Shown here: in pieces, positions 23,575 to 32,115 of the stretch
Layout of the letters: the number at the start of each line of letters is the position of its first letter
Position numbering within the stretch: the stretch's first letter is position 1
Assembly (NCBI RefSeq): GCF_030580915.1
Contig: NZ_JAUQTA010000001.1
Span: 1,426,001 to 1,490,000, forward strand
DNA: 64,000 nucleotides
Reading direction: 5' to 3'
Source of the DNA: Nocardioides jiangxiensis
GTDB lineage: Bacteria > Actinomycetota > Actinomycetes > Propionibacteriales > Nocardioidaceae
The notes under the pieces: model-generated
Told to the model about the DNA's origin: nothing
Database searches by the model: none
The model's input: the letters and a program-made list of their open reading frames with translations, nothing else
Made by a program: the position numbers and the translations under genes

Positions 23575-25214
23575 CCGGGGAACCCGGTCGCCGTGCGCTC
23601 GATGATCGGGGCCAGGTCGAGGCCGGTCGGCAGCGTGCCGAGTGCCCCGCCCCAGTCGCGGCCCAGGCGCGAGGCACAGAACGCGTCGGCCACCGCAGCC
23701 GGCGAGTGCCGCAGCAGCTGGGAGCCCTGGAAGACCAGCGCCATCTGCTCCACGATCCGGCGGGCCCGCAGCTCGATGTCGTCGAACGAGGTGAACTCCT
23801 TCTTCAGCCGGTCGACGGCCTCGTCGTAGCGGACATCCGCCCCCTCGGCCAGCGCTGCCTCGGCGAAGAAAGCGTCGAGCGTGTGCGGCTCCTTCGCCAG
23901 CGCGCGCAGCGCGTCGAGCGCCGCGACGTTGCCGGACCCCTCCCAGATCGAGAGGAGCGGCATCTCGCGGTAGATCCGGGCGATGTCGTGCTCCTCGATG
24001 TAGCCGTTGCCGCCGAGGCACTCCAGCGCCTCGCCGACCGCGACCGGTGACCGCTTGCAGACGTAGTACTTGGTCACGGCGAGGGCGATGCGACGGAGAG
24101 CCGCCTCGCCCTCGTCGCCGCGGATCGCGCGGTCGTTGGCGCCGGCCAGGCGCATCATCGCCGTGGTCGATGCCTCGGACTCCACCTGCAGGTCGGCGAG
24201 GACGTTGCGCATGGCGGGCTGGTCGACCAGCAGCTTGCCGAACGCCGACCGGTGCCGCGCGTGGTGGGCAGCCATCGTCACCGCGGTGCGCAGGCCGGCG
24301 GAGGAGCCGATCACGCAGTCGAGGCGGGTCATGTTGACCATCTCGACGATGGTCCGGACACCACGGCCCTCCTCCCCCACGAGCCAGCCGACCGCGGCGT
24401 CGTACTCGATCTCGGAGGAGGCGTTGGACTTGTTGCCGAGCTTCTCCTTGAGCCGGACGAAGCGCATCGCGTTGTGCTCACCGCCGGGAAGGACGCGCGG
24501 CACCAGGAAGCACGTGACGCCCGCCGGCGTCTGGGCGAGAGTCAGGAACATGTCGCTCATCGGCGCCGAGGTGAACCACTTGTGCCCGCGCAGCACGTAG
24601 GTCCCGTCGGCCTGCCGCGTGGCCGTCGTGGTGTTGGCACGGACGTCGGAGCCGCCCTGCTTCTCCGTCATCGACATGCCGGCGATCAGGCCTCGCTTGG
24701 TCGCGGGGTCCTGCAGGCCGAAGTCGTACTCCCGGTTGGTCAGCAGCGGCTCGAACGTCGCGGCGAGCTCGGGATTGGCGCGCAGCGCGGGGACGACGGC
24801 GTACGTCATGGAGATGGGGCAGCCGTGTCCGGCGTCGACGTTCCACGCGTAGAACTTCGCGGCGCGGGCGACGTGGGCGCCGGGGCGGTCGTCGGCCCAC
24901 GGGGCACCGTGGAGGCCGTGCTCGACGGCGGTCGTCATCAGCTGGTGGTAGGCAGGCACGTACTCGACCTCGTCGATGCGGTGGCCGTAGCGGTCGTAGT
25001 TGTGGAGCACCGGCGGGACCCGCTCCGCGAGCCGGCCCCAGGCCTGCGCCTCGGCGGTGCCGGCAAGGCATCCCAGCTCGCTCACCTCCGGGATCGCCCA
25101 CCCGGCCCCCTCACGCTCCAGGCCCTCGCGGAGCGCGGGGTCGGCGCTGGTGTCGTGGCCGACGAGCGGCGGGACCTGGTTGAAGACTTCGTGCGTCGCG
25201 GTCATCGTGGTCAT
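23571..25214 (-). CDS. aidB: Acyl-CoA dehydrogenase, AidB-like
   Basis: A 547-aa member of the acyl-CoA dehydrogenase superfamily with the AidB layout: N-terminal FNQVPPLVGHDTSADPALRE, the middle-domain MSMTEKQGGSDVRANTT, HKWFTSAPMSDMFL, and the C-terminal CLGGNGYIEEHDIARIYREM with EGSGNV. In E. coli AidB is an alkylation-response flavoprotein; many actinobacterial homologues sit in lipid operons and are probably acyl-CoA or isovaleryl-CoA dehydrogenases. Here the crotonase genes on both sides favour the metabolic role. ATGA overlaps on both ends. Confidence 0.88.
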   Translation of the reverse strand: MTTMTATHEVFNQVPPLVGHDTSADPALREGLEREGAGWAIPEVSELGCLAGTAEAQAWGRLAERVPPVLHNYDRYGHRIDEVEYVPAYHQLMTTAVEHGLHGAPWADDRPGAHVARAAKFYAWNVDAGHGCPISMTYAVVPALRANPELAATFEPLLTNREYDFGLQDPATKRGLIAGMSMTEKQGGSDVRANTTTATRQADGTYVLRGHKWFTSAPMSDMFLTLAQTPAGVTCFLVPRVLPGGEHNAMRFVRLKEKLGNKSNASSEIEYDAAVGWLVGEEGRGVRTIVEMVNMTRLDCVIGSSAGLRTAVTMAAHHARHRSAFGKLLVDQPAMRNVLADLQVESEASTTAMMRLAGANDRAIRGDEGEAALRRIALAVTKYYVCKRSPVAVGEALECLGGNGYIEEHDIARIYREMPLLSIWEGSGNVAALDALRALAKEPHTLDAFFAEAALAEGADVRYDEAVDRLKKEFTSFDDIELRARRIVEQMALVFQGSQLLRHSPAAVADAFCASRLGRDWGGALGTLPTGLDLAPIIERTATGFPG

Positions 25215-26215
25215 CCCTTGTTCGTGGAGGGGCCGAAGTCGTCGTACGGCGCGGAGTCGCGCTCGCGCACCGCCTGGCGGAAGCCCGCCTCGGCCGCACG
25301 CTGCTGGAAGGCGTAGCCCTCCCGGGTGTGCCGGGAGATCCCGTCGAAGACGGTGCTGATCATCCGGCTGTTCTGCACGCCCTGGGCGAGGAGGGCGGAG
25401 TTGAGGGCGAGCTTGACCATCATCAGCTGGTTGAGCGGCATCGCGGCGATGCGCTGGACCAGCACCTCGGTGCGCTCGTCGAGCTCAGCGGGGTCGGGCG
25501 CCTCGATGGCCAGGCCCCACTCCGCCGCCTCGCGGCCGGACAGCGTGTCGCCGGTGAGCAGCAGCCGCTTGGCCCTCTGGTCGCCGAGGCGGTGCGCCCA
25601 CAGGCCGGCACTCGGCACGCCCCAGACACGGGTGGGTGGGTAGCCGATCTTCGCGTCGGCGGCGATGACGATCTGGTCGCAGTGCAGGGCGATGTCGGTG
25701 CCGCCGGCGACGCAGAAGCCGTGGATCTTGGCGACCGTCGGCTTGTCGGCGTGCAGCAGGCTCGCGAATCCCTTCGTGAAGCGGCTCATCATCGCGTAGT
25801 CGACCATCGGGTCCCAGGTGCCGCGGGGGTCGTGGTTGGTCATCTGCACGACCGGGTCGAGCACCGTGCCGGTGCGGTCGTCGGCACCGCGCATGCCGCC
25901 CTCCATCAGGTGCTCTGCACTGGCCGCCAGGTCGTAGCCGCCGCAGAACCCCTTGCCCCGCCCGCTCAGCACGATCACGTGCACGCGCGGGTCGAGGTCG
26001 GCCCGCTCCACCGCGTGCGCCAGCTCGAGCGGGGTGTCGGGGGTGATCGCGTTGCCCTGCTCCGGCCGGTTGAAGGTCAGTCGTGCGACACGGCCGTCGA
26101 CCTCGTAGGTCAGGGTCCGGTACGCCGGGCCGTCGTCGCTCGCCGCCGCCGCGTGCCGGTACGGCGAGCCAGGGCCCTCGTCAGTGCGCAGGCGCCAGCC
26201 GGGTGTCGTCTCCAT
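25211..26215 (-). CDS. Crotonase/enoyl-CoA hydratase family protein
   Basis: A 334-aa crotonase from the ATG at about 26215 (METTPGWRL). VIVLSGRGKGFCGGYDLA and KIHGFCVAGGTDIALHCDQI form the oxyanion hole; GYPPTRVWGVPS is characteristic of the longer actinobacterial crotonases. The insertion between strands (EHLMEGG to SRFTKGFASLL) makes it longer than the ~260-aa norm. First gene of the operon with AidB and a second crotonase, and divergent from a PaaX-like regulator 55 nt away, which probably controls it. Confidence 0.88.
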   Translation of the reverse strand: METTPGWRLRTDEGPGSPYRHAAAASDDGPAYRTLTYEVDGRVARLTFNRPEQGNAITPDTPLELAHAVERADLDPRVHVIVLSGRGKGFCGGYDLAASAEHLMEGGMRGADDRTGTVLDPVVQMTNHDPRGTWDPMVDYAMMSRFTKGFASLLHADKPTVAKIHGFCVAGGTDIALHCDQIVIAADAKIGYPPTRVWGVPSAGLWAHRLGDQRAKRLLLTGDTLSGREAAEWGLAIEAPDPAELDERTEVLVQRIAAMPLNQLMMVKLALNSALLAQGVQNSRMISTVFDGISRHTREGYAFQQRAAEAGFRQAVRERDSAPYDDFGPSTNKG

Positions 26216-26270
26216 GCTTCCGACGTTACAGATATCTATACAGGCGTGTCCAGATTTGTTGCATGACAGG

Positions 26271-27002
26271 ATGTCCTCCGTGCCCGTCGACGCGACCCCC
26301 CTCTCCGCGCGCTCCGTCGTGCTCAGCCTGCTGCTCGGCGCACACCCGGCACGGCTCACGACCGCCGAGCTGACCCGGGCGGGTGACCACTTCGGCGTCG
26401 CCTCCGCGACCCTGCGCGTCGCGCTCAGCAGGGCCGTCGCCGCCGGCGACCTGGTCCGCTTCGACGGGGGCTACCAGCTGGGCGACCGCCTGATCAGCCG
26501 CCAGGCCCGCCAGGACGAGGGCGTCGAGGACGCCGAGGCCGACTGGGACGGCAGCTGGGAGATGGCCGTCGTCGTCGTGACCGGCCGCTCCGGCGCCGAG
26601 CGCGCTGCCCTGCGCGACGAGCTCGCACACGCCCGCCTGGCCGAGCTCCGCGAGGGCGTGTGGACCAGGCCCGCCAACCTCCGCCGCCCGGCCGCGTATG
26701 CGGCCGACCCGGTCCTCGAGACCTTCCGCGCGACTCCGCACGAGGACCCGGCCGAGCTGGCAGCGCGCCTGTGGGACCTGCCCGCCTGGGCCACCACCGG
26801 CCGGCGGATCCTCGAGCACCTGCACGCGACCACAGCCCCGGCCGACCGGCTCGCCGCAGCCGCCCACCTGGTCAGGCACCTCAGCAGCGACCCGTTGCTG
26901 CCGGCCGAGCTGCTTCCCGCCGACTGGCCCGGCGCGGACCTGCGCCGCACGTACGCGGCGTACCAGGCCGAGCTGCACGACCTGGCCCGCAACGGCAGCT
27001 GA
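26271..27002 (+). CDS. PaaX-like transcriptional regulator
   Basis: A 243-aa protein. The N-terminal winged helix (ARSVVLSLLLGAHPARLTTA; then FGVASATLRVALSRAVAAGD) is the PaaX HTH, and the C-terminal domain contains WDGSWEMAVV and the terminal helical part typical of PaaX. PaaX represses phenylacetate degradation by binding phenylacetyl-CoA; this homologue more likely senses another acyl-CoA and controls the divergent crotonase operon. The 55-nt gap between the two starts contains the AT-rich cagatatctata, which may be part of the operator. The frame extends to 26184, but ATG 26271 begins the domain. Confidence 0.85.
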   Translation: MSSVPVDATPLSARSVVLSLLLGAHPARLTTAELTRAGDHFGVASATLRVALSRAVAAGDLVRFDGGYQLGDRLISRQARQDEGVEDAEADWDGSWEMAVVVVTGRSGAERAALRDELAHARLAELREGVWTRPANLRRPAAYAADPVLETFRATPHEDPAELAARLWDLPAWATTGRRILEHLHATTAPADRLAAAAHLVRHLSSDPLLPAELLPADWPGADLRRTYAAYQAELHDLARNGS

Positions 27003-27007
27003 CCCGC

Positions 27008-27073
27008 CGAGACGGGGCCCGTGCCGCGCCGAGACGGGGCCCGTGCCGCGCCGAGACGGGGCCCATGCCGCGC
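27008..27073. repeat. 22-nt tandem repeat array, three units, directly after a stop codon
   Basis: Units 27008-27029, 27030-27051 and 27052-27073 share cgagacggggccc followed by gtgccgcgc (catgccgcgc in the third). The array starts 6 nt after the PaaX-like TGA with acccgccgagacgg, exactly as the array at 4808 starts after the flavoprotein stop. It is followed by a short inverted piece (gccgcgcc / gcggc) but no long hairpin, and it ends 19 nt before the next start codon. Confidence 0.9.
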
Positions 27074-27092
27074 CACGCGGCATGATGCGGCC

Positions 27093-28268
27093 ATGGCGAA
27101 CTTCTCCGACTTCAACACCGGCGTCTACCTCAACGGGCTCTTCGGCACGATGCCGTCCTTCCCGATGGAGTACGCCGGGTGGGAGGCCGCCGCACGCGCG
27201 ACCCTCGACGACGTGCTCTACGACTACGTCGCCGGCGGCGCGGGCGACGAGTTCACGCAGGACGCCAACGTGCGCGCGTTCCAGCGCTGGGGCATCAAGC
27301 CGCGCATGCTCTCCGGCGCCGCCGAGCGCGACCTCTCGGTGGAGCTCTTCGGCCGGCGCTACGCCAGCCCGGTCTTCATGGCGCCGATCGGCGTCGTCGG
27401 CGTCATGGACGCCGCCGGCGGCGCACCGGGCCACGGCGACCTCGAGGTGGCGCGCACGGCAGCCGCGACCGGCGTACCGGCGGTGATGTCGACGCTCATG
27501 CAGGACCCGATGGAGGACGTCGCCGCCGAGCTCGGCGAGACGCCCGCCTTCTTCCAGCTCTACACGCCCAACGACCGCGAGCTCGCGGAGTCGTTCGTCC
27601 GTCGCGCCGAGGCGGCCGGGTTCGCCGGCATCGTCGTCACGCTGGACACCTGGACCCTCGGGTGGCGCCCGCGAGACCTCCAGCACGCCTCGATGCCCCA
27701 GCTGCAGGCGAAGTGCCTGGCCAACTACTTCTCGGACCCGGTCTTCCGGGCGAAGCTCGACAGGACGCCGGAGGAGGACCCGGGCGCCGCCGCGATCCAG
27801 TGGGCGCTCACGTTCGGCAACCCCGGCCTCTCCTGGGACGACCTCGCGTGGCTGCGCGGCCTCACCGACCTGCCGCTGCTGCTCAAGGGCATCTGCCACC
27901 CCGACGACGTACGCCGCGCCAGGGACGGCGGGGTCGACGGCATCTACTGCTCCAACCACGGCGGCCGCCAGGCCGCGTCGGCCCCGGCGCTCGACTTCCT
28001 CCCCGACGTCGTGACCGCGGCCGACGGGATGCCGGTGCTCTTCGACTCCGGCGTGCGCTCGGGCGTCGACGTGGTCAAGGCGCTGGCCCTCGGCGCCACG
28101 GCGGTCGGTGTCGGCCGTCCCTACGGGTGGGGCATCGCGATGGGCGGCGCGGCGGGTGCGCAGCACGTGCTGCAGTGCCTGCTCGCCGAGGCTGACCTGA
28201 CGATGGGGCTCAACGGCTACGCCTCGGTCGCGGAGCTGGCCCGCGAGGTGCTCGTCCGGGTCCCCTGA
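27093..28268 (+). CDS. FMN-dependent alpha-hydroxy-acid oxidase (lactate 2-monooxygenase-like)
   Basis: A 391-aa TIM-barrel flavoprotein. Key segments are DYVAGGAGDEFTQDANVRAF near the N terminus, the FMN-binding MAPIGVVG, the FQLYTPNDR strand, LLLKGICHPDDVRRA (active-site Lys), and GIYCSNHGGRQ with the catalytic His and Arg, then FDSGVRSGVDVVKALALGA. All are hallmarks of the family that oxidises L-2-hydroxy acids. The WTLGWRPRDL loop is typical of lactate monooxygenase rather than glycolate oxidase. ATG 27093 is used; upstream codons in frame are tandem-repeat sequence. Confidence 0.9.
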   Translation: MANFSDFNTGVYLNGLFGTMPSFPMEYAGWEAAARATLDDVLYDYVAGGAGDEFTQDANVRAFQRWGIKPRMLSGAAERDLSVELFGRRYASPVFMAPIGVVGVMDAAGGAPGHGDLEVARTAAATGVPAVMSTLMQDPMEDVAAELGETPAFFQLYTPNDRELAESFVRRAEAAGFAGIVVTLDTWTLGWRPRDLQHASMPQLQAKCLANYFSDPVFRAKLDRTPEEDPGAAAIQWALTFGNPGLSWDDLAWLRGLTDLPLLLKGICHPDDVRRARDGGVDGIYCSNHGGRQAASAPALDFLPDVVTAADGMPVLFDSGVRSGVDVVKALALGATAVGVGRPYGWGIAMGGAAGAQHVLQCLLAEADLTMGLNGYASVAELAREVLVRVP

Positions 28269-28332
28269 GCCGGACGTGCAGCCGGGCGACGACCCGCTGA
28301 CGCCGGCAGCGTTCTGGGGCAGAATCCCGGAC

Positions 28333-28569
28333 ATGCTGTCCATGAAGAGCAAGTGCGAGCTGTGCGCCGCCCCGCTCGACTACGCCGCCGAGGCCTTCAT
28401 CTGCTCCTACGAGTGCACCTACTGCCCGGCCTGCGAGGCGAAGCTCGACGCCTGCCCCAACTGCGCGGGCGAGCTGGTGCCGCGCCCGCGCCGGGTCACC
28501 GGCCTGCGCGAGATCGCGCGCCGCACCCCCGCACGGGTGGTCCGCCGGGTGAAACGAGCCCGGTCCTGA
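28333..28569 (+). CDS. DUF1272 domain protein (zinc-ribbon)
   Basis: A 78-aa protein with the DUF1272 cysteine pattern CELC ... CSYECTYCPAC ... CPNCAGELV, eight cysteines that likely bind two zinc ions. The opening MLSMKSKCELC matches the usual start of the family, so 28333 is chosen over the in-frame codon at 28276. The basic C-terminal tail (RRVKRARS) may contact nucleic acid. Function unknown. Confidence 0.85.
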   Translation: MLSMKSKCELCAAPLDYAAEAFICSYECTYCPACEAKLDACPNCAGELVPRPRRVTGLREIARRTPARVVRRVKRARS

Positions 28570-28571
28570 CC

Positions 28572-28919
28572 TCAGTCCGCGAGCTGGGCGGGGCTGACGG
28601 CGAGCTCGGCGGAGAGCTGGCTCTGCTGCGCGGCGAGCTGGCCGAGGATCTGGCGGCCGGCGAGCAGCAGGTCGCGGACCTCCGGCACGGCGATCGAGTA
28701 GACGACCGCCCCGCCCGACCGGTTGGAGGTCACCAGCTGCGTACGACGGAGCACGCCGAGCTGCTGCGAGAGGTTGCTCGGCTCGATGGAGATCTGCTCC
28801 AGGAGCTCGTGCACCGCATGATCCCGCTCACTCAGGAGTTCCAGAATCCGGATGCGAGCGGGGTGCCCGAGCGTCTTGAAGAGCTCGGCCTTAGCCTGAT
28901 ACAGCGGTACTCCCACCAC
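28572..28919 (-). CDS. ArsR family regulator
   Basis: A 115-aa winged-helix regulator: KAELFKTLGHPARIRILELL, the recognition helix in IEPSNLSQQLGVLRRTQLVT and the wing NRSGGAVVYSIAV. The usual ELCVC-type metal site is absent (the sequence there is HAVHELLEQ), so it may sense something other than arsenite/cadmium. It converges with the DUF1272 gene (2-nt gap) and is divergent from pckG; inverted repeats between them (28983-29020) could be its operator. Confidence 0.88.
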   Translation of the reverse strand: MVGVPLYQAKAELFKTLGHPARIRILELLSERDHAVHELLEQISIEPSNLSQQLGVLRRTQLVTSNRSGGAVVYSIAVPEVRDLLLAGRQILGQLAAQQSQLSAELAVSPAQLAD

Positions 28920-28982
28920 AGCTCCTCGCTCGCGACCTGATCCTGTCCGTCAACGGCGACGTCCATCACCATTGGACATGAA

Positions 28983-29020
28983 GGCTACATGAGTTGCGAA
29001 ACTCTTCATCTCAAGTAGCC
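28983..29020. promoter_or_regulatory. Nested inverted repeats between arsR-like gene and pckG
   Basis: ggctacatgag (28983-28993) pairs with ctcaagtagcc (29010-29020) with one mismatch; inside, gagtt and aactc form a short second hairpin around gcga. It lies 64 nt upstream of the ArsR start and 67 nt upstream of pckG. Could be an operator or a leader hairpin for pckG. Confidence 0.45.
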
Positions 29021-29087
29021 TCCTGAATGTGCGATCCGAGGGCGTGTCGTGTGCAATGGCTGTCAGAGTCGAGAGGACAGGACCCAA

Positions 29088-30908
29088 ATGACTGACGTCA
29101 ACACCGTGCTTGACCAGGCTGGTCTGACCAACGAGGACGTGCGCGCGTACGTCAACGAGTGGTTTGCCATCACCGGCGCCGAGCGCGTCGAGGTGGTCTC
29201 CGCCGCCGACGACGCACGCCTCATCCAGGTGGCGCTCGAGGCCGGCGAGCTGCTTCCGGCCGGCGAGGGTTCGTACTTCTCGCGTTCGTACTTCAAGGAC
29301 ACCGCTCGTGCCGAGGAGCGCACGATCGTCGCGACCTCCGACGAGGCCGACAAGGGTCTGTACAACAACTGGAAGCCCTCCTCGGAGATGAAGCCGAAGC
29401 TCATCGAGCTGATGACCGGCGCATCGGCGGGCAAGACGATGTACGTGATCCCCTACCTGATGGCGCCGGCGGGTTCCCCGCTCGACAAGTTCGCCGCGGG
29501 TGTGGAGCTGACCGACAACGTCGGTGTCGTGCTGCAGATGATCCGCATGGCCCGCGTCGGTGTGGACTACATCAACCACCTCGGCAACGACTTCGTCCGC
29601 GCCGTGCACGTCACGGGCGACCTGCCGAACCTCGGCCAAGGCACCCCGGACGACAAGCGCTACTTCGTGACCGTCGCCGACGAGCGCACGATCCTGCACT
29701 TCGGCTCGTCGTACGGCGGCAACGCGCTGCTCGGCAAGATCGCCCACGGTCTGCGCCAGGGCTCCTACGACGGCTGGAAGAACGGCTTCCTCGTCGAGCA
29801 GTTCATGCTCCTCGGCATCACCGACAAGGAGACCGGCCAGAAGTGGAACATCTGCGGTGGCTTCCCGTCGGCCTCGGGCAAGACCAACCTCGCGATGACG
29901 CTGGCCCCCGACGCCCTCGGTGACCGCTACTACGTGGAGTTCTACGGCGACGACATCGCCTGGATCTGGGTCGACGAGAACGGCGTCCTCCGCGGCTTCA
30001 ACCCGGAGAACGGTGTCTTCGGTGTCGCCAAGGACACCAACGAGCTGACCAACCCGACCGCGATCGAGTCGATCAAGCCCGGCCTCGGTGTCATCTACAC
30101 CAACGTCGCGTACAACGAGAAGACGCAGGAGGTCTGGTGGGAGGGTCGCGGCGAGAAGCCGACCGACCTCGACGGCTGGCTGGACTGGAAGGGCGAGCGC
30201 ATCGCCGACCGTACGCCGGAGCAGGCGGACGAGAACTGGGCGCACCCGAACTCCCGCTTCACCACCACCATCGCCAACGTCCCGAACGCTGCCGAGCAGT
30301 GGAACGACCCGGCCGGCGTCGAGATCCACGGCATCATCTTCGGTGGTCGCACCCGTGACCGCGAGCCGCTGATCCGCGCGATCAACGACCTCGCCGAGGG
30401 CGTCTACGACGGCCTCACCCTGGGCGCCGAGGCGACGTTCGCCGCCGACGGCCTCGAGGGCGTGCTGCGCTACGACCCGATGTCGATGCGTCCGTTCATG
30501 TCCTACGGCGAGGGCGACTACGCCCAGCACTGGCTCGACGTGGTCGGCAAGGCGACGAACAACCCGATCTTCGCCCACGTCAACTGGTTCCAGCGTGGCG
30601 AGGACGGCCGCTTCCTGTGGCCCGGCTACCGCGAGAACCTGCGCCCGCTGCTGTGGCTCATGCAGTACCGCAACGGCGAGGTCACCGGTGTCGAGACGCC
30701 GGTCGGCGTCCTGCCGGCGCGCGAGGAGCTCAACCTCGAGGGCCTCGACGAGCAGACGCTCGCCGACCTCGACACGATCCTCACGATCGACACGAAGCGC
30801 TGGCAGCAGGAGATGGGCTACCGCGAGGAGCACCTCAAGCAGTTCACCAACGTGCCGGCCGAGATCTGGGAGGCGCACAACCGCGTCGCCAAGGCCCTCG
30901 AGGCCTGA
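29088..30908 (+). CDS. pckG: Phosphoenolpyruvate carboxykinase (GTP)
   Basis: A 606-aa PEPCK that converts oxaloacetate and GTP to PEP, GDP and CO2 in gluconeogenesis. The active-site cysteine and P-loop are ICGGFPSASGKTN (about residue 257-270), kinase-2 is FYGDDIAW, the substrate-binding region HFGSSYGGNAL and the guanine-binding region FGGRTRDREPL are present. Length matches the GTP-dependent family. The ATG at 29088 has gagagg and acagga upstream. It is monocistronic with its own terminator and lies divergent from an ArsR-like regulator that might control it. Confidence 0.97.
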   Translation: MTDVNTVLDQAGLTNEDVRAYVNEWFAITGAERVEVVSAADDARLIQVALEAGELLPAGEGSYFSRSYFKDTARAEERTIVATSDEADKGLYNNWKPSSEMKPKLIELMTGASAGKTMYVIPYLMAPAGSPLDKFAAGVELTDNVGVVLQMIRMARVGVDYINHLGNDFVRAVHVTGDLPNLGQGTPDDKRYFVTVADERTILHFGSSYGGNALLGKIAHGLRQGSYDGWKNGFLVEQFMLLGITDKETGQKWNICGGFPSASGKTNLAMTLAPDALGDRYYVEFYGDDIAWIWVDENGVLRGFNPENGVFGVAKDTNELTNPTAIESIKPGLGVIYTNVAYNEKTQEVWWEGRGEKPTDLDGWLDWKGERIADRTPEQADENWAHPNSRFTTTIANVPNAAEQWNDPAGVEIHGIIFGGRTRDREPLIRAINDLAEGVYDGLTLGAEATFAADGLEGVLRYDPMSMRPFMSYGEGDYAQHWLDVVGKATNNPIFAHVNWFQRGEDGRFLWPGYRENLRPLLWLMQYRNGEVTGVETPVGVLPAREELNLEGLDEQTLADLDTILTIDTKRWQQEMGYREEHLKQFTNVPAEIWEAHNRVAKALEA

Positions 30909-30922
30909 GCGAGCCGAGCGAG

Positions 30923-30958
30923 AGGCCGCTGCTCCGTCGTACGACGGGGCGGCGGCCT
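30923..30958. terminator. Terminator after pckG
   Basis: aggccgctgctccgtcgt and its 3' partner acgacggggcggcggcct form an 18-bp stem including two G-T wobbles, with almost no loop, 14 nt past the stop and followed by tcgtcattt. The 233 nt from here to 31191 hold no gene or clear motif that I can name. Confidence 0.75.
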
Positions 30959-31191
30959 TCGTCATTTCCCGACCGGCTGCGGGCGCAGGAGGTGACGGCG
31001 CCACTGGGAACCGATAGTTTCCGCATACGCGCGGCGGGTCCGGGGAACACGGGGGTGTCCAGACCCGCCGGCATGACCGCCGGCCCGCCGAAATTCCCTG
31101 CCGGAAACCGCGTCACCGTTGCGCCGCTCGACCGTTTCCCTTGACGAGTGGCCAGCAACTGCAGGGCCGCACCCACCTGGAAGGCAGCCCC

Positions 31192-31593
31192 ATGAGCACC
31201 ACGGTCGCAGCACCCGCCATGGACGTCACCGTCTCGTCGCTCGTCCGCCGTCCCGTCGCGGACGTCGCCCGCCACGCGGCAGACCCGGCCACCGCCGAGG
31301 CCTGGCTGCCCCACGTGCTGGGACGCAAGCTGCCGCTCGGCTTCGATCTGGTCTCGTTCGAGCCGACCCACGGCATGGTCCTGCGCAGCGAGCAGGGCCC
31401 GGTCGCGCTCGAGGCGACCTACACCTGGGAGCCGACCGGCGCCTGGACCAAGCTCACGCTGCGCCAGACCGGCGAGGCCCCGCTCGTCGGCCTCGCCGCC
31501 CCGCTCATCGAGAAGGCAGCGGCGAAGGCCATGGCGCGCACCGTCGCCCGCCTCGTCGAGACCCTCGAGGTCCGCCAGGCCGCGTCGGCCTGA
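31192..31593 (+). CDS. SRPBCC family protein
   Basis: A 133-aa helix-grip (polyketide cyclase/dehydrase-like) protein: MDVTVSSLVRRPVADVARHA, a central beta sheet with HGMVLRSEQGPVALEATYTW, and a C-terminal helix AAAKAMARTVARLVETLEV. Probably binds a small hydrophobic ligand. ATG 31192 has ctggaaggc upstream. It is preceded by a long leader after pckG and followed by the convergent DUF4383 gene. Confidence 0.7.
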   Translation: MSTTVAAPAMDVTVSSLVRRPVADVARHAADPATAEAWLPHVLGRKLPLGFDLVSFEPTHGMVLRSEQGPVALEATYTWEPTGAWTKLTLRQTGEAPLVGLAAPLIEKAAAKAMARTVARLVETLEVRQAASA

Positions 31594-31617
31594 GCACCGC
31601 GCTCCGCTCCCGACCGG

Positions 31618-32058
31618 TCAGTCACCGATCGGGCGCGGACGACCGAGGAGCAGGCCCAGCAGCACCATGCCGCCGCCGAGCACGAGATGCAGGACGTCGT
31701 CGGCGTCGTTGAGCGGGACGAAGTTCGCCTGGTCGTGCTGCCCGACCACGAGGCCGTAGAGGAAGACCAGCAGGTACACGAGCCCACCGCCCACCAGGTA
31801 CGCCCGTGCGCCGGCTGCCGTCCTCGCCAGGAGGAGGCCAGCGGCCGCGAAGGCCAGGTGGATCAGGTTGTGGAGGACCGAGACCTGGAACAGGCCGAGC
31901 AGCTTCGCGCCCGAGTCGTGGCCCGCGAGCTGCAGGTCGCCGTAGTGCGTGGTCACCCCCGGGATGAACCCGGCGATGCCGACCACCAGGAATGCCGTCC
32001 CGACCGCCGCGGCGGCCAGCTGGATCTGCGATGCGTCGTAGCGGACGTCCGTCTCCAT
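31618..32058 (-). CDS. DUF4383 membrane protein
   Basis: A 146-aa integral membrane protein with four predicted helices (FLVVGIAGFIPGVTTHYGDL; VLHNLIHLAFAAAGLLLA; YLVGGGLVYLLVFLYGLV; LHLVLGGGMVLLGLLL). The helix-2 pattern (VLHNLIHLAFAAAG) is the DUF4383 signature, a family common in actinobacteria with no known role. ATG 32058 is preferred to the GTG at 32061 because agagga is then at normal spacing. Confidence 0.85.
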   Translation of the reverse strand: METDVRYDASQIQLAAAAVGTAFLVVGIAGFIPGVTTHYGDLQLAGHDSGAKLLGLFQVSVLHNLIHLAFAAAGLLLARTAAGARAYLVGGGLVYLLVFLYGLVVGQHDQANFVPLNDADDVLHLVLGGGMVLLGLLLGRPRPIGD

Positions 32059-32115
32059 CACGCTCTCCTCTCGTCAGGGGCCCGTGAGGTACCCCGCGCG
32101 AGGCGTGCGGATGCG

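Noticed and set aside
26184..26270. N-terminal extension of the PaaX-like protein
   Set aside because: It would overlap the divergent crotonase start and adds no recognisable fold; ATG 26271 begins the winged-helix domain.
27021..27092. Start of the FMN oxidase inside the tandem repeats
   Set aside because: The extra residues are translated repeat units; the family N terminus begins at 27093.
30959..31191. Riboswitch in the gap after pckG
   Set aside because: No conserved riboswitch core could be recognised; only short imperfect inverted repeats are visible.
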